NCBI GenBank assembly: GCA_002943765.1
Contig: PQWQ01000038.1
Location: 239,875-303,874 of the forward strand
Direction: 5' to 3'
DNA: 64,000 nucleotides
Origin: Psoroptes ovis
Lineage: Eukaryota; Arthropoda; Arachnida; Sarcoptiformes; Psoroptidae
Both the position numbers and the translations under genes were made by a program. The notes beneath the pieces were generated by a model. It was given only the letters and a program-made list of their open reading frames with translations. It was not told the origin of the DNA and made no database searches. The stretch's first letter is position 1; the number at the start of each line of letters is the position of its first letter. This document shows positions 46,401 through 58,760 of this stretch, one piece after another.

Positions 46401-49400
46401 ACGTGGAAGTGGTAAATTATTATTGTTAGACAAGTTATTATGTCGTTTAAAAGAAACTGGTCATCGTGTATTGATATTTTCTCAAATGGTACGAATGTTA
46501 GATATTCTTGGCGATTATTTATCGCTTCGACGTTTTGCCTATCAAAGATTAGATGGTTCAATTCGTGGTGAATTCCGGAAACAAGCACTCGAACATTTTA
46601 ATGCTGAAGGTTCACAAGATTTTTGTTTTCTGCTATCGACACGTGCCGGTGGTCTCGGTATCAATTTGGCCACCGCTGATACTGTGATAATTTTCGATTC
46701 CGATTGGAATCCACAAAATGATCTTCAAGCACAAGCACGTGCACATCGAATTGGTCAAAAAAATCAAGTAAACATTTATCGCTTGGTCACCAAAGGTTCG
46801 GTTGAAGAAGATATTATCGAAAGAGCTAAACGTAAAATGGTCTTAGATCATCTAGTCATTCAAAGAATGGATACATCTGGTCATACAGTGATGTCATCAT
46901 CCAATAATCATGCTGCTACCTTGCAAAATAATGCATCTAAAACGACTCCTTTTAATAAAGAAGAGCTCAGTGCCATACTTAAATTTGGTGCACAAGAATT
47001 ATTTAAAGAAACTGAAAATGAAAATGAAGAACCTCAATGTGATATTGATGAAATATTGAAACGAGCCGAAACACGTGAAGATGATGGTCCACAAACGCTT
47101 GGTGATGAATTATTGAATTCCTTTAAAGTAGCATCGTTTAATTTCAATGAAGAAGAAGATGTTAAAAATATTACATCTGAATGGGATGAAATTATACCCG
47201 AATCGGAGCGGATTAAATTCGAAAATGATGAACGTCATAAAGAAGAAATGGAGCTGATGGCTCCGCGTTCTCGTAATAAATCGAAAATGGATCGTAGCCA
47301 TGGTAATCAATCAGATTCGGGCGATGAATATGATCCGAATGCGAAAAATGAATCCGGTTCTGATGATTCGGATGGTGATCGACCACGGAGACGTGGAAGA
47401 CCTAAATCATCGTACAAAGATGTGATCAAAGGTTTCAACGAACAAGAGGTTCGTCGTTTCATTAAAAGTTATCGAAAATTCCCGACACCACTGAATAGGC
47501 TGGAATCGATTGCTATCGATGCTGAACTACAAGAAAAACCGCTTCCCGATTTACAACGCCTGGCTGAACAGCTGGAAGAAAGTTGTCGAATTTGTATTGA
47601 TGAATCTGGTTCGAAAGATCAATCACAAGAATCAGGTACGTGTTCTACCCTCGAAATTTTATTTAAAAATCATTAATTTTTAATTTTCAAACATCGACAC
47701 AGGTAAAAAGAATAATCGAGGACCTAGTTTCAAGCTTGGTGGTGTGACCGTATTCGCCAAAGGTATCTTATCCACTCAAAAAGATTTGGAACCTTTAGCC
47801 TTGATGTTGCCTTCGGATCCAGCTGAACGAAAAAAGTATGATTTTTTTTTGTTTTTTGGAAAAAAATTCCTCTCATTAATTCAAATGTTTTTAGATGGAT
47901 GTTGACTGGTATCAAAATTAAAGGTGCAAGTTGGGATTGTCCATGGACAATCGAAGATGATTCAAGATTATTGGCCGGTGTTTATGAATATGGTCTCGGT
48001 AATTGGGAAGCAATCAAAATGGATCCAAGTTATAAATTGACTGATAAGGTATTTTCAAATAAATCGAATGCCATAATCATAACATGTGAAATTGTTCTAT
48101 TTTCACGCAATACACATAGATGTTACCTGATGGTGAATTGAAACCGCAAGCAAAACAACTGCAATCACGTGTAGAATTCTTGTTGAAAGTAATGTATCGT
48201 CATTTAGCATCGCAACAAAAATCTAAAAATGATGTTGATTCACCATCTATGAATAAAAATAAAATAATTTCAAAAAATAAGAATTCTAATGATCATCATA
48301 AATCATCGAAGAAGGTCGACAAAACATCGAATGGTTCAATAATGAATAATGATGAACATAAACAAAAGCTTAAAGATAAGAAAAAACGTAAAGATAAAAA
48401 GCGGAAAAAAGAATCTAAATCGAAGAAATCGAGTACAGATTCTACGAATGCGACCAAAACAAATAATGATGGTGATGATGATGGTAATGATGATGTATCA
48501 ACATTGGACGATGAACTATTGTTCAGTGAATGTAAAGAAAAAATGCGTGCCATGAAAAAAACATTGAAAGCGCTGGGTAAGGTTGAATTTTCAAATAGTG
48601 AACATCGTGAAAAATTTTATGAATACATTTCATTGATCGGCATACATATTGATGAATGTTTACTTAAATATCAACAAGATCGAACAAAAATGCGTGAATG
48701 GCGTAATAATTTATGGACATTTGTATCGAAATTTACTGATTTACCAGCGAAAAAATTGTATAAATATTATCGAAAGCTTAAACAATCAAAACAACAACAA
48801 CAACCTACGACATCATCATCATCATCAAAATCATTATCATCAAAATCATCATCATCAACAACAAATCGTCATCATCATAATCATAATCATCATCATTATC
48901 ATCATAATGATCATCATCATCATCAATCAAAATATACAAATATCACTGATAAAGCTTCGTCATCATCGACAACATCGAATCAATCATCGAATCGTATGAA
49001 TGAATCGAATCATTATTATCATTCGAATGATCGTTATCGTTCCGATTATCGTAGTAATTCAATGAATCAATATCAATCGAGAGCAACAATTGGCCAGCAG
49101 CCACCAAGCTTGCTATCATCACCTGTATCATCTGGTCTAAAACGTGATTATCATTCATCATCATCCAGCACAAGTAATGCATCTGGTAACAACAGTGGTC
49201 ATGTTAATAAATTCAGTAAACATTCATATCATGATCATAGACGTAGTGATTATGATCGAAATATCGGTGGTGGTGTTGGTGGTGGTAGTGGTGGTCATCA
49301 TGGTGCTCCCTGGTCATCGAAACCTGATGGTTATAGGAACAATCCGGTTGGTGTTGGTGGCGGCGGTGGTGGACTTTACAATGATTCGAATCGATATCAT

Positions 49401-49853
49401 CATCATACACCGTCTTCGAATAAAAATAATTCCTTATACCCGCCTAATCGTTCGATTAATGATCATCAACGGCCATATGATCATCGTTCACCGCGTCCAA
49501 TGAATATGCCACCAATGGGTTATAATCGTCATTTACCGATTCCGCCACCACCAACGAATGGAAGCGGCACACCTTCATCAATAAATCATCAGCAGCAGCA
49601 GCCGCACCACCACCACCCTCATCATCATCATCATTTCAATAGTCCAGCAGCATCAGCATCACCATCTACTTCTTGGAATTCTGGTGCACCGATATCAGCA
49701 GCACCACCACCTGCTTTATTACCGACCCCAGTTGCGCCACCAACGGCGCCACCGTCGACGACTTTAACAACATCAGTACAACAACAACAACCGAAGCCAG
49801 TACCACCACCACCTCTTTTATCATCGCCGCCAAACAACAACATTCAACGTTAA
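43471..49853 (+). CDS. Chd1: Chromodomain-helicase-DNA-binding protein 1 (CHD1)
   Basis: Eight exons (43471-43799, 43871-44054, 44123-44277, 44345-45061, 45129-47635, 47703-47835, 47895-48048, 48120-49853) encode 1,970 residues. Order: a Ser/Asp/Asn-rich N-terminus, chromodomain 1 (about 380-460, FLIKWKNWSYIHCTWES), chromodomain 2 (about 470-560, YLCKWEGLPYAECTWED), an SNF2 ATPase with Walker A DEMGLGKTIQT and box II VDEAHRLKN, helicase-C (DGSIRGEFRKQALEHFN, STRAGGLGINLATADT, QARAHRIGQ), SANT/SLIDE-like DNA-binding region across exons 5-8, a Lys-rich stretch, and the C-terminal helical CHCT/DUF4208 domain (about 1515-1605). A 300-residue His/Ser/Gly/Pro/Gln-rich tail follows. CHD1 spaces nucleosomes and binds H3K4me3 through tandem chromodomains. 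Starts upstream of 43471 lack an in-frame ATG. Confidence 0.95.
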
Positions 49854-50113
49854 AAAATACAATTGATCAATCAGTCTTAAATATATTTTTATTTTCTTTT
49901 TGTTGATCATCTTATCTTATAGATTTCTTATTCAAGAAACAACAAACATGTGGACATTTTGCAAAAAAAAAATTTTGTAATCATTATTTGCATATATATA
50001 AATATATATTTATAAATATATTATAAATACAAATCACTATTAAATTATATATAATTCAAAACCTTTAATTTTCCAATCAATTTATTAATTAAAAATTGAA
50101 TGAGATTTTATTA

Positions 50114-50190
50114 GGTTGTCCCATAAGTTCTTGCCGTATTTTTGAATGAAAAAAAAATTGAAAAAAACGGCAAGAACTTATGGGACAACC
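50114..50190. mobile_element. Mariner-like MITE, family A copy 7 (near-perfect hairpin, subfamily ii)
   Basis: The arms GGTTGTCCCATAAGTTCTTG and CAAGAACTTATGGGACAACC are exact inverted repeats, and the identity extends inward through GCCGT/ACGGC. The 77-bp copy is the best preserved of the seven, which suggests the most recent insertion. Confidence 0.9.
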
Positions 50191-50222
50191 CATTATAAAT
50201 ATTACATAGATCAAAGGTGCAC

Positions 50223-50232
50223 AGCGCCACCT
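50223..50232 (-). promoter_or_regulatory. CTCF-core-like AGGTGGCGCT
   Basis: On the minus strand this ten-mer equals the core of the Drosophila CTCF motif. It lies 33 bp beyond MITE copy 7, between Chd1 and the UBR gene. Related GGTGGCGC words occur at 33426-33434 and 39986-39994. Binding is inferred only. Confidence 0.3.
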
Positions 50233-51095
50233 ATATTCGATGATTGTAAATAAAATTTTTCAATTTTTTAAAATTCATCTGAGCATCATTCATTTGTTGT
50301 GTTTGTGTGCTGATTTTTATAAAATAAATTTATTTATATTGAATGCGTCATCGACTGTATGTATGTCTAGCTAAATAGATTAATTTACAAAATCTTAAAA
50401 ATATTTTGAATCAAGAACAATTTAAGACGAGTTAAGACTGATCAAGTTCAATTTTGTAAGGTTTGTTTTTTGATTTTTTTTTTTCGTTGTTCTTGAAGGT
50501 TAAAGGTTTGTTCAAAAATTTTTATTTTTTCTCGAATTAATCACCTCTTAGTGTTAAGATAACCCGTTATTTCGAACGTTTTATTTTTCGAACGTTCGAA
50601 TACCTCTTCCAATTAAAATTCGAACAATTATTATTCGAAATTTGGTAAGGATATAACCCTTAGTGTTTTGTAGTCACATTCATTGTTTGTTTACATTGTT
50701 TCGATTGGCCTTTACACACCTCTTAGCCTGTTCAAAAAACGACTTATCTCAACTGAGAAGTAATTTTCAATTTTCTGAATTTAGTCTGACTTTTAAATTT
50801 TGTCCATTTATTTATTTATTCATTGTGTTTACACTTTAATGAAGCCGAATAACGCATGTGTTTATTTCAATTGCTCTCTCTTTCAATCGAATATAATCTA
50901 AGCAATTAACATTCATTCATTTTGTTTTCATTCATTCAAGTTATTTAATCACTCAATTTTATTACGTAAAGCTCATTGAAGAGGTTGTGTATGCTTGCTT
51001 GCTGCAGCCAAAACAAACATTTTCGAATTCAAGACTTAAGACTATTCAATTTCTTTATTTTTTATTTAATTCAATAGAATTCGATTCGATCACAA

Positions 51096-54000
51096 ATGGA
51101 TGAAGAAACATCAATGTTAGCCGATGATAAAGATATGCCGTATGATACCGCTATAATCATTGAATACGCGAAGAAATGCGCTTGTCAAAATAATGATAAT
51201 GATAACAATAAAAACAATAGTCTTGATCAATTATTTATTGATTATATCGAAAGCCGATGGATTAGTGTTATACCGGATATATTTCGTCCAAAATCAGTGG
51301 CTATTTCCCAGTCATATGATGATCAAAGAATTTATGATGAATTAATAAAACCATTGGAAATATTCATTACGGCCACTGATCATCCGAAAGAATTGTTGGA
51401 AAAATTAAAACACAAATCAACACCACCACAATTATGTGGCCGTGTATTTAAATTGAATGAACCAATTTATAGTTGTCGTGATTGTTCAACTGATCCTACA
51501 TGTGTTCTTTGTGTTGAATGTTTTAAACATAGGTATATTCGATTCTAGTTAAATATTATTAATGTTATTAAACATTATTTTTCATACCCATAGTGCACAT
51601 CGACAACATCGTTATCATATAAGTAAATCAAGTTCAGGTTATTGTGATTGTGGTGATGTTGAAGCATGGAAATGTGATGCCGTTTGTTCGTTGCATGCAG
51701 CTAAAACATCGAACGATTCTGATATGGCTGCAATATTATCGTTGATGAGCCAGCAAGAATTCAATAGCATAATACATCGATTGAAAATTGTCATTCATTA
51801 TATATTGGATTATATGTATTTGCTACTGAAATGGGATAAAATCGAACTGCCCGAACAATTACAGGGTATCAACAATAATAATCAACAAAAATTAGAGCCA
51901 GATCGTTTCGTATCGGTATTGTATAATGATGAAACTCATACCTATGAACATGTGATTAATGCATTGACAAAATCAATTAAATGTGATCGTAAAAAAGCAA
52001 CTGATCATGCAAACACGGTTGATCGTGAAGGCCGAAGTGTTATTTTCATTGGTACCAAAGATCGTTGTGAAACTGTTAAGAATACTATTGGTGAAACAAA
52101 CCGGAAAAATGATGAAAAAATTCTTGAAGTTAAAGTCCTCAGTAAAAATGTTGTTGCACATCAAACATTCGTAACGAGATTAATGGCTTGGCTTATTGAC
52201 CTACTACCGATTTGTAAACAATTTCGTGAAATTTTTGCCGAATACATTTATGAACCTAATCATCAATTTTGGCGTTTTGATTATAATGAACAATCATCAA
52301 AATCATCGAATATGTGTTTGTTAGAGAAAATAATGTATTCAGATACTTGGTTTTGGAAATCGATACGTATTTTATGGCATAAAATGTTCATGTCTGGTTT
52401 ACTGTTGGATTTAGAACCTAAAAAACAATTTGCTCGATTATTCACCCGTAATTATCCACAGTTATTACAAGATTTTGTTAAAGATGACCATGAACATCAT
52501 GTATCATTGTTATCATTATCCGTACAATTCTATACGGTTCCATCAATAGCTCGAATGTTGATTGAAGAAGAGAATGCAATCACAATCATTATAAATACAT
52601 TTCTTGAATTGACATTCGCTTATCATAAACAAGGAAGATTTAATTTTTCAACAACGGCTATTACGACACCATTCAAACGTTCGTATCATGCATTAAGAGA
52701 TTCACATTATCTGATATCATATAAAATTGATGATTCATTCGAATGGAATGATCAATTACGCAAGAATTTCATTGAAGGTTCTGAAGCATTTCTCAAGCTA
52801 TTGAAACGAGCACAACAAATGGAAACAATGATACGACAAGTAGTACAACATATTGAATATGAACCTGGTCGTGATATGTCGACAAGTTTTATGTATACAC
52901 TTGGGCCATTGATAAAATCATTTGTTGATTGGTCAACAACCGATTCGGATGTTTATTTCAATGTTTTCAACATATCTTTACGACTAGCCAAAGATTCTTT
53001 CGAATATTTTGCCAATGGTGGTGATAAACAAAATGAAAATCCGGTCACTAATTCACGATGTACCACTGTTCGTCGTCATTATGCATTTCGTTCGGCAATG
53101 GTTTGGGATTATAATGTTGGCCGTAAAGAGATAAGCATTTATATACCGCTATCAAGATTTGTTGCCAAAATGTTACTATTTTTACCAAAATTCTCCGATA
53201 ATTGGAATGAATACATTGATTATGATAATCACAATACTCGTTTGACACCACATCGATTAAGTATCGAATCAACAATGGAATTAGCATTACGAACACAAGT
53301 ATTGCTTGGTCAATTTCGTGCCGGAATGTGGCGTCGTAATGGTCATTCATTCATAAATTTAATTCATTATTATCAAAATTCATTTTTACGTCATTCAACA
53401 TATGATGTTGATATATTGAATCTACAAATAGCGGCTGCAATCTTGGACCCAAATGAATTTATGATTCATGTTATGTGTAAATATTCGGTCAATGTCATAT
53501 TGGATGATCGTGAACATTCACCATCAAAAATGAATGATGATTCAACTAGACATCAGATTACGCTGTTGGAAGAATTTCTTCGTCTAATCTATACGATTAT
53601 TGTTGAACGATATACCGTAAGAGTTGGCAAAGTTACCCTTGAAGATTGTTGTAAAAATGAAATCATACAATGGCTTTGTAAACGGTCAATGTACAACTCG
53701 GAATTATTCGCTAAAATTTCAACCGATTTCTCCGAAACGAATATCGAAGATTTAATATTAGAAGTTGCTGAATTTCACCGTTCTAAATCGACATCGAATA
53801 CTGCTGGACTTTATGTATTGAAAGATGAATATCGGGAAAAATTCAATCCATTCTTTTATCATTTTAATCGACAAGATCAATCGGCTGCATTCGAAACACA
53901 AATGCAATATAAAAAATCGAAAAAAGATAAATATCTATGTTGCCCACCACCACCGTTGCCTGATTTTACCGAAGCATTTGAATCGATAAATCAAATATTA

Positions 54001-57000
54001 TTATGTGATGTTACATTAACTTTACTCAAATGTTTGTTGGAAAAAACTATAGACTTTAAAGATATTTATTTTTCCGATTTTCAATTTCAACAATGTCTTT
54101 ATTTAATCGGTATTGCATTGAATGAAGAAATTAAACATCCCGATCAATTCAAATTTAGTCAACGTGCCATTGATTTTAATATTGTTGGACTGTTGGAACA
54201 ATGTTCAAGTCGTCATATTATGTCACGAGTGGAAATGTATCAAGGTCTTTATGATTGGTGTTTAGATCGTTTCAAACATGTTATGCAGTTACGATCATCA
54301 TCATCTTCATCAACAATTGATCAATCTGAACAAGAATTTTTCAAAGAATCAAATTCAAATTCAAAATTCACTGAAAATCAAGAACAAGAACTGAGTAGAC
54401 GACGTAAAATGGCTGCAGCACGTCAAGAAAAAATTCTACAACAAATGCGTCAACAGCAAAGTTCATTTTTGAAAGAAAATCAAAAATATTTCGAAGAAAA
54501 TCCAGTCATTTTTGATGATGATAATAATAGCCATAAACGTAAAGATGATGATGATCAATCAATGACTGATGTAATGACCGGTGTTGAAAATGATGAATCA
54601 GAACCTGGTATTGCATTTGGAAGAAAAAGAACTATTTTGAATAATCGTAAATCTAAATCAGAAAATTTATTAACCTGTATTTTGTGTCTTGAATGTCATG
54701 ATATTGATAAAAATGAAAATGATCGATATCTATTGCTGTCCGGTTACATACAACAATCAACTGTACTATCGAAAAATCGTTCAATAGCAACATGGAAAGA
54801 TACGGAAAATATAAATTGTATGTTTACACGTTCAGATCATAATTTTGCACCATTCATAAATTCATGCACACATTATATGCATGAAGATTGTTTTGAAAAA
54901 TATTTCGAAATGAGTGTAATCAATGAACGTCGTCGTTCAGCTCACCGCTATCCTCGAAACACATTCGATTTGCGTCGTCGTGAATTTCTTTGTCCACTGT
55001 GTGAAACGCTATCGAATGTAACCATACCGATTATACCATCGTTATCACGACCTGTTGATCCTAAAACATTGACCACTGAAGTTACTATGGATCAATGGCT
55101 TAATTCGATGTTGGTCATTCTGCAGAATTGTAATACTATTTGGATTAATGATGTTAATGATTTAGGTGAGATTTACAACTTTCTATAGTTTTTTTAGAGT
55201 TTAATTATTATATTTTCATTATTCATAGGTAAAATACCTGGATTTTCGAAAAATTTTTCACAATTAATTTCACCATTAACCGATGACACTCTTAAGCAAA
55301 AAATGTTATCATTCAAACAAGAATATGATTCAAATAAAACGAAATTCATTGATTCACATGAAAATGCTGAAAGGATTAATAATCGAATCAGAATTTTAGC
55401 CAGTGCTTTCTATAAAACAGTTTATGAAAAAACAATTGTGAGTATTTTATTGATTTAATCAATGAACAAGTTTTAAAATCATATTTCAATCGCACAGTGT
55501 CCAGATGAAAAACTGGCATCGGATATTGATGCACCTTATGATTTGATCCAATGTTTAAACTGGTCAATATCGTATACAATAAAAGTAATGGAACATTTAA
55601 TGCGTTTAGATCCGGACAAACCTTCGAACATGAATCAAATGTTCAATACTCGTCAATATCAAACCCTAAGATCGACAATAAAGATTGTGATGGCTCAATC
55701 GAATTTTATGAATGCATTATATCAACGACGTGTATTTTTATATATCACAAATTATTTACTGGTGAACACTGTCTATCAATCAAGTCCTTATCATTTATTA
55801 GATGTTGATGCATTTACATTATTGATTTCATTGTTGAATACATCGCCATCATTTTTTGTTGATGATGACCGTGCGGCTAATGGTCAAGCAAATCAACCAC
55901 TTTGGATACATCATCAAAATGAAAAGAATTCGAAATTATTTCCCATTATGACCGGTAATAATTTTGAGCGAAAAATCATAGAAATGATGCTCACTTTTCA
56001 CATTGTACAAGTATGTTCTATCCGAATTTAACAATTTCAATCATCATTAATTTCATATCTTCCAATTAGATCATATTGACAAATGATAATCTATTCGACA
56101 GTGTTGATGAACCAATGGACGTTGATGATGGATCGGAAGCTAAATCAAATCGTAATGGTCCAATGTTTGTCGCTTCATTCTGTAAAGATATTTTGATTGC
56201 AGCCGCTCATAAATTTTCTGAAGATGAACTTTTGAAAAATTCGAATCGAATAGAAAATTTCCTCAAGCAAAAAGTGCTACCATTTCTTCGAGCTACGGCT
56301 ATTTTCGCTCATTTTGTTACAGATATTCAATGGCCAGATCAACTATGGAATATGGACGAAAAAGAGAAAATGAGTACAACAATGGAATACGATTTATTAT
56401 GTCGGTATTTGGCCATCGAACGTGATCTTGGTACATTATTGCAATCGATTAATTTGCATCATTTGTGCCTTATATGGACTCGTCATCAAAAATTGTGTAC
56501 ATTGTTTGATCAACCAAATGCCAGTACCATAAGAACATGCCTAAATCCTTCATATGTCTACTTACGACAACCTCATGAAATTAATCGTTTAATTTCCTTG
56601 CCGAATGATTTTATCGATCTCATTAATTCGGTTGCCAATTTTACTTGCCCGAATTCGAATGGTGGTGAAAGTCGTGATCCAACCATGTGTTTAATTTGTG
56701 GTGAAATTCTTTGCTCACAAAATTATTGTTGCTTACATCTTGATGGAAAAGAACCGGTCGGTGCTTGCACCTATCATTCACAAAAATGTTCAGCTTCGAT
56801 GGGAATTTTTCTTCGTGTACGTGACAATAAAATTCTGTTATTAACATCAAGAAATAGAGGTAATAATCTTGTATTTGTGTATTAATTTATTACGATTTTG
56901 AATTTTTTTCTAAAATTTTGAACAGGTTGCTACCTTGCTTCGCCTTATGTTGACAAATTTGGTGAAACCGATTCCGGGCTTCATCGTGGTCATCCGATGT

Positions 57001-57125
57001 TTCTTTCTGAACAAGCATATAAACAATTGTATAAATTATGGTATCGTCATGCCATACCAGAACGTATCGTTCATCTTATGGAAACATCAAGTTTTTCGAC
57101 CAATATGAATTGGAATATGATGTGA
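51096..57125 (+). CDS. UBR1/2: E3 ubiquitin ligase, N-recognin of the UBR1/UBR2 type
   Basis: Six exons (51096-51532, 51594-55165, 55229-55437, 55498-56010, 56070-56859, 56926-57125) stay in frame for 1,906 residues. The UBR box (about 110-180) spans intron 1: LCGRVFKLNEPIYSCRDCST, PTCVLCVECF, then SAHRQHRYHIS and GYCDCGDVEAWKCD, holding the zinc ligands and the acidic pocket for type 1 N-degrons. A ClpS-like N-domain follows (YNDETHTYEHVINALTKSI). A long helical middle leads to a RING-H2 (about 1220-1300: CILCLECHD, CTHYMHEDCF, CPLCE) and the C-terminal UBLC/autoinhibitory region with a CLICGEILCSQNYCC finger. The protein selects substrates by destabilising N-terminal residues for proteasomal degradation. 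UBR1 and UBR2 cannot be separated here. Confidence 0.93.
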
Positions 57126-57485
57126 TAATTTATTTCAAATATGACAAGCGTTGATGATACTCATATATACACGAAGAACACACTCAACCAGCGTATAATT
57201 TCGACAAACTAATTTAAATTTTAAAAATTTATGGTGAAACTAGCTCCATCATTGATTTATTTAAAATTTCGACATTGACATTCAAAGCCTTTTACACAAA
57301 GGAAGAAAATTCAATGTGGACAAACATCGTAAAAAATATGAGAAAGAATTGAAAGAATTAATTCAAATTGAAAATTAATGAATTAACATTTATTATTATT
57401 ATTCATTCATCATCATCATTACACTTTGAATTGTTGACATAATAAAAATTAACAATTAATTAATTAATATTGGTCAATTAGCAGC
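57126..57485. other. Convergent spacer
   Basis: 360 bp between the UBR stop codon and the 3' end of the minus-strand orphan. AT-rich, with ATT/ATTA repeats near 57390 and TTAATTAATTAATTAA near 57453. No gene recognised. Confidence 0.4.
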
Positions 57486-58631
57486 TTAAATATCTCCTTC
57501 ATCATTTTCAATCATTTGTATCACTGAAGAATCTGGTGTAACTAAGCTTTCGGAAAATATTAAAATTTCGGCCGATTTTATTTCATCCGGTATCGATAAT
57601 CGATTATTTTCCGATGATTGCAATGTTTTATCGATGGGAACAATGGTTTTTTCATCGATCAATGCTTTACTGTTCATTTGAATGGGAAGGATTATAGCTT
57701 TTCGAGAAGTCACTGATTTCGTTTGCTGCTGTTGTTTATCATTGATTTGATTTTCACCATTAATCACCGATGATGATTTCAAAGTTGAAAATTTCGAGTT
57801 TTCCACCTCATCATGAGCTGTTTTTGGAGTTGCTTGAACATTATCGAGCATATTGATTGATTTAGTGATTAATGTTTTTATTTCATTTTCATGTGACCTT
57901 TGAATAATTTCATTTTTTTCAAATGTCAAAGATGATTTATTGTCAACAACAATTGGCTGCTCATCATCATGATGACCCTTGTTTTTTTCAATTTTATTCA
58001 ATGAATTATGACCATGATTCACTGATATGTTGATCGATTTGCATTGATTTTCAGCAAAATTGTTTGATTTTACCTTATTATTATTTGAATGATTCGATTT
58101 TATAATTGTAACAATTTCTTTGGTGATCATTAATGGATTTGGTGATTTTTTTGATAGAAATTTCATTGATTTAATAGATTTAGCTTCATTGAACAAAGGT
58201 GGTGAATTGGTCAATAAATTCAACCAACTTGAATTAATTATTTTAATGAAACCATGTGGTGTTTTACTTCTTGGTGTTGTTACTACCGGTTTAACATTAT
58301 TAGAAGATTTTTTTCTTTGATCTGATTGCTGTTGTTGTTGTAATTGTACAACAGAATGAGCAATATGTTCGGTTAAACAACAAATTTGTGAACGATTCTC
58401 ATCGATTCTAGCTTCACGAATCGAATGTTGATGTTTTGGACAAATGAATATATCAAAAATTGATTTACAAATATGATTTGATAATGTTTTTAATTGCTTT
58501 TTGGAAAATTTTCGGAGATCATTACTAACATTTACTTCGTGATGTTTTTTCATTGAACATGATTTTGACATAGCAAATAATTGTTGATCAGATTTTGATC
58601 TGCTTAACGCTAAACGGCTGTTTTTCCTCAT
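57486..58631 (-). CDS. Low-complexity basic protein of unknown function beside the satellite
   Basis: A single minus-strand exon. The likely start is the ATG at 58631 (MRKNSRLALSRSKSDQ), giving 381 residues. The frame stays open for 47 more codons up to 58772, where it runs into the first satellite unit; that extension is AT-derived and hydrophobic and is probably not translated. Residues 20-110 contain several Cys/His (CPKHQHS, CCLTEH) and basic stretches. A TPRSKTPHGFIKIINSSW motif lies at about 135-155, followed by Ser/Lys/Asn-rich disorder and an acidic end. No family was recognised. It may be lineage-specific, and expression is unproven. Confidence 0.5.
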   Translation of the reverse strand: MRKNSRLALSRSKSDQQLFAMSKSCSMKKHHEVNVSNDLRKFSKKQLKTLSNHICKSIFDIFICPKHQHSIREARIDENRSQICCLTEHIAHSVVQLQQQQQSDQRKKSSNNVKPVVTTPRSKTPHGFIKIINSSWLNLLTNSPPLFNEAKSIKSMKFLSKKSPNPLMITKEIVTIIKSNHSNNNKVKSNNFAENQCKSINISVNHGHNSLNKIEKNKGHHDDEQPIVVDNKSSLTFEKNEIIQRSHENEIKTLITKSINMLDNVQATPKTAHDEVENSKFSTLKSSSVINGENQINDKQQQQTKSVTSRKAIILPIQMNSKALIDEKTIVPIDKTLQSSENNRLSIPDEIKSAEILIFSESLVTPDSSVIQMIENDEGDI

Positions 58632-58760
58632 AACTTCAAAATATATTAAAGAAAGTTGAATTGAGAACGAAAAGTTTAAAATACTTTTATAAAGTACGAA
58701 AAATTCTTTAATCGAAATAATTGTGGATTCGAATAAAATTTTTTTAATTAAATCGAATAA

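Larger units (their letters stand above)
49854..51095. other. 1.24 kb spacer between Chd1 and UBR gene
   Basis: Contains MITE copy 7 (50114-50190), a CTCF-core-like AGGTGGCGCT (minus strand, 50223-50232), and a TTCGAACGTTCGAA perfect palindrome (50587-50600) with a partial copy just upstream. The UBR promoter presumably lies in the last few hundred bases. No gene was supported. Confidence 0.5.
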
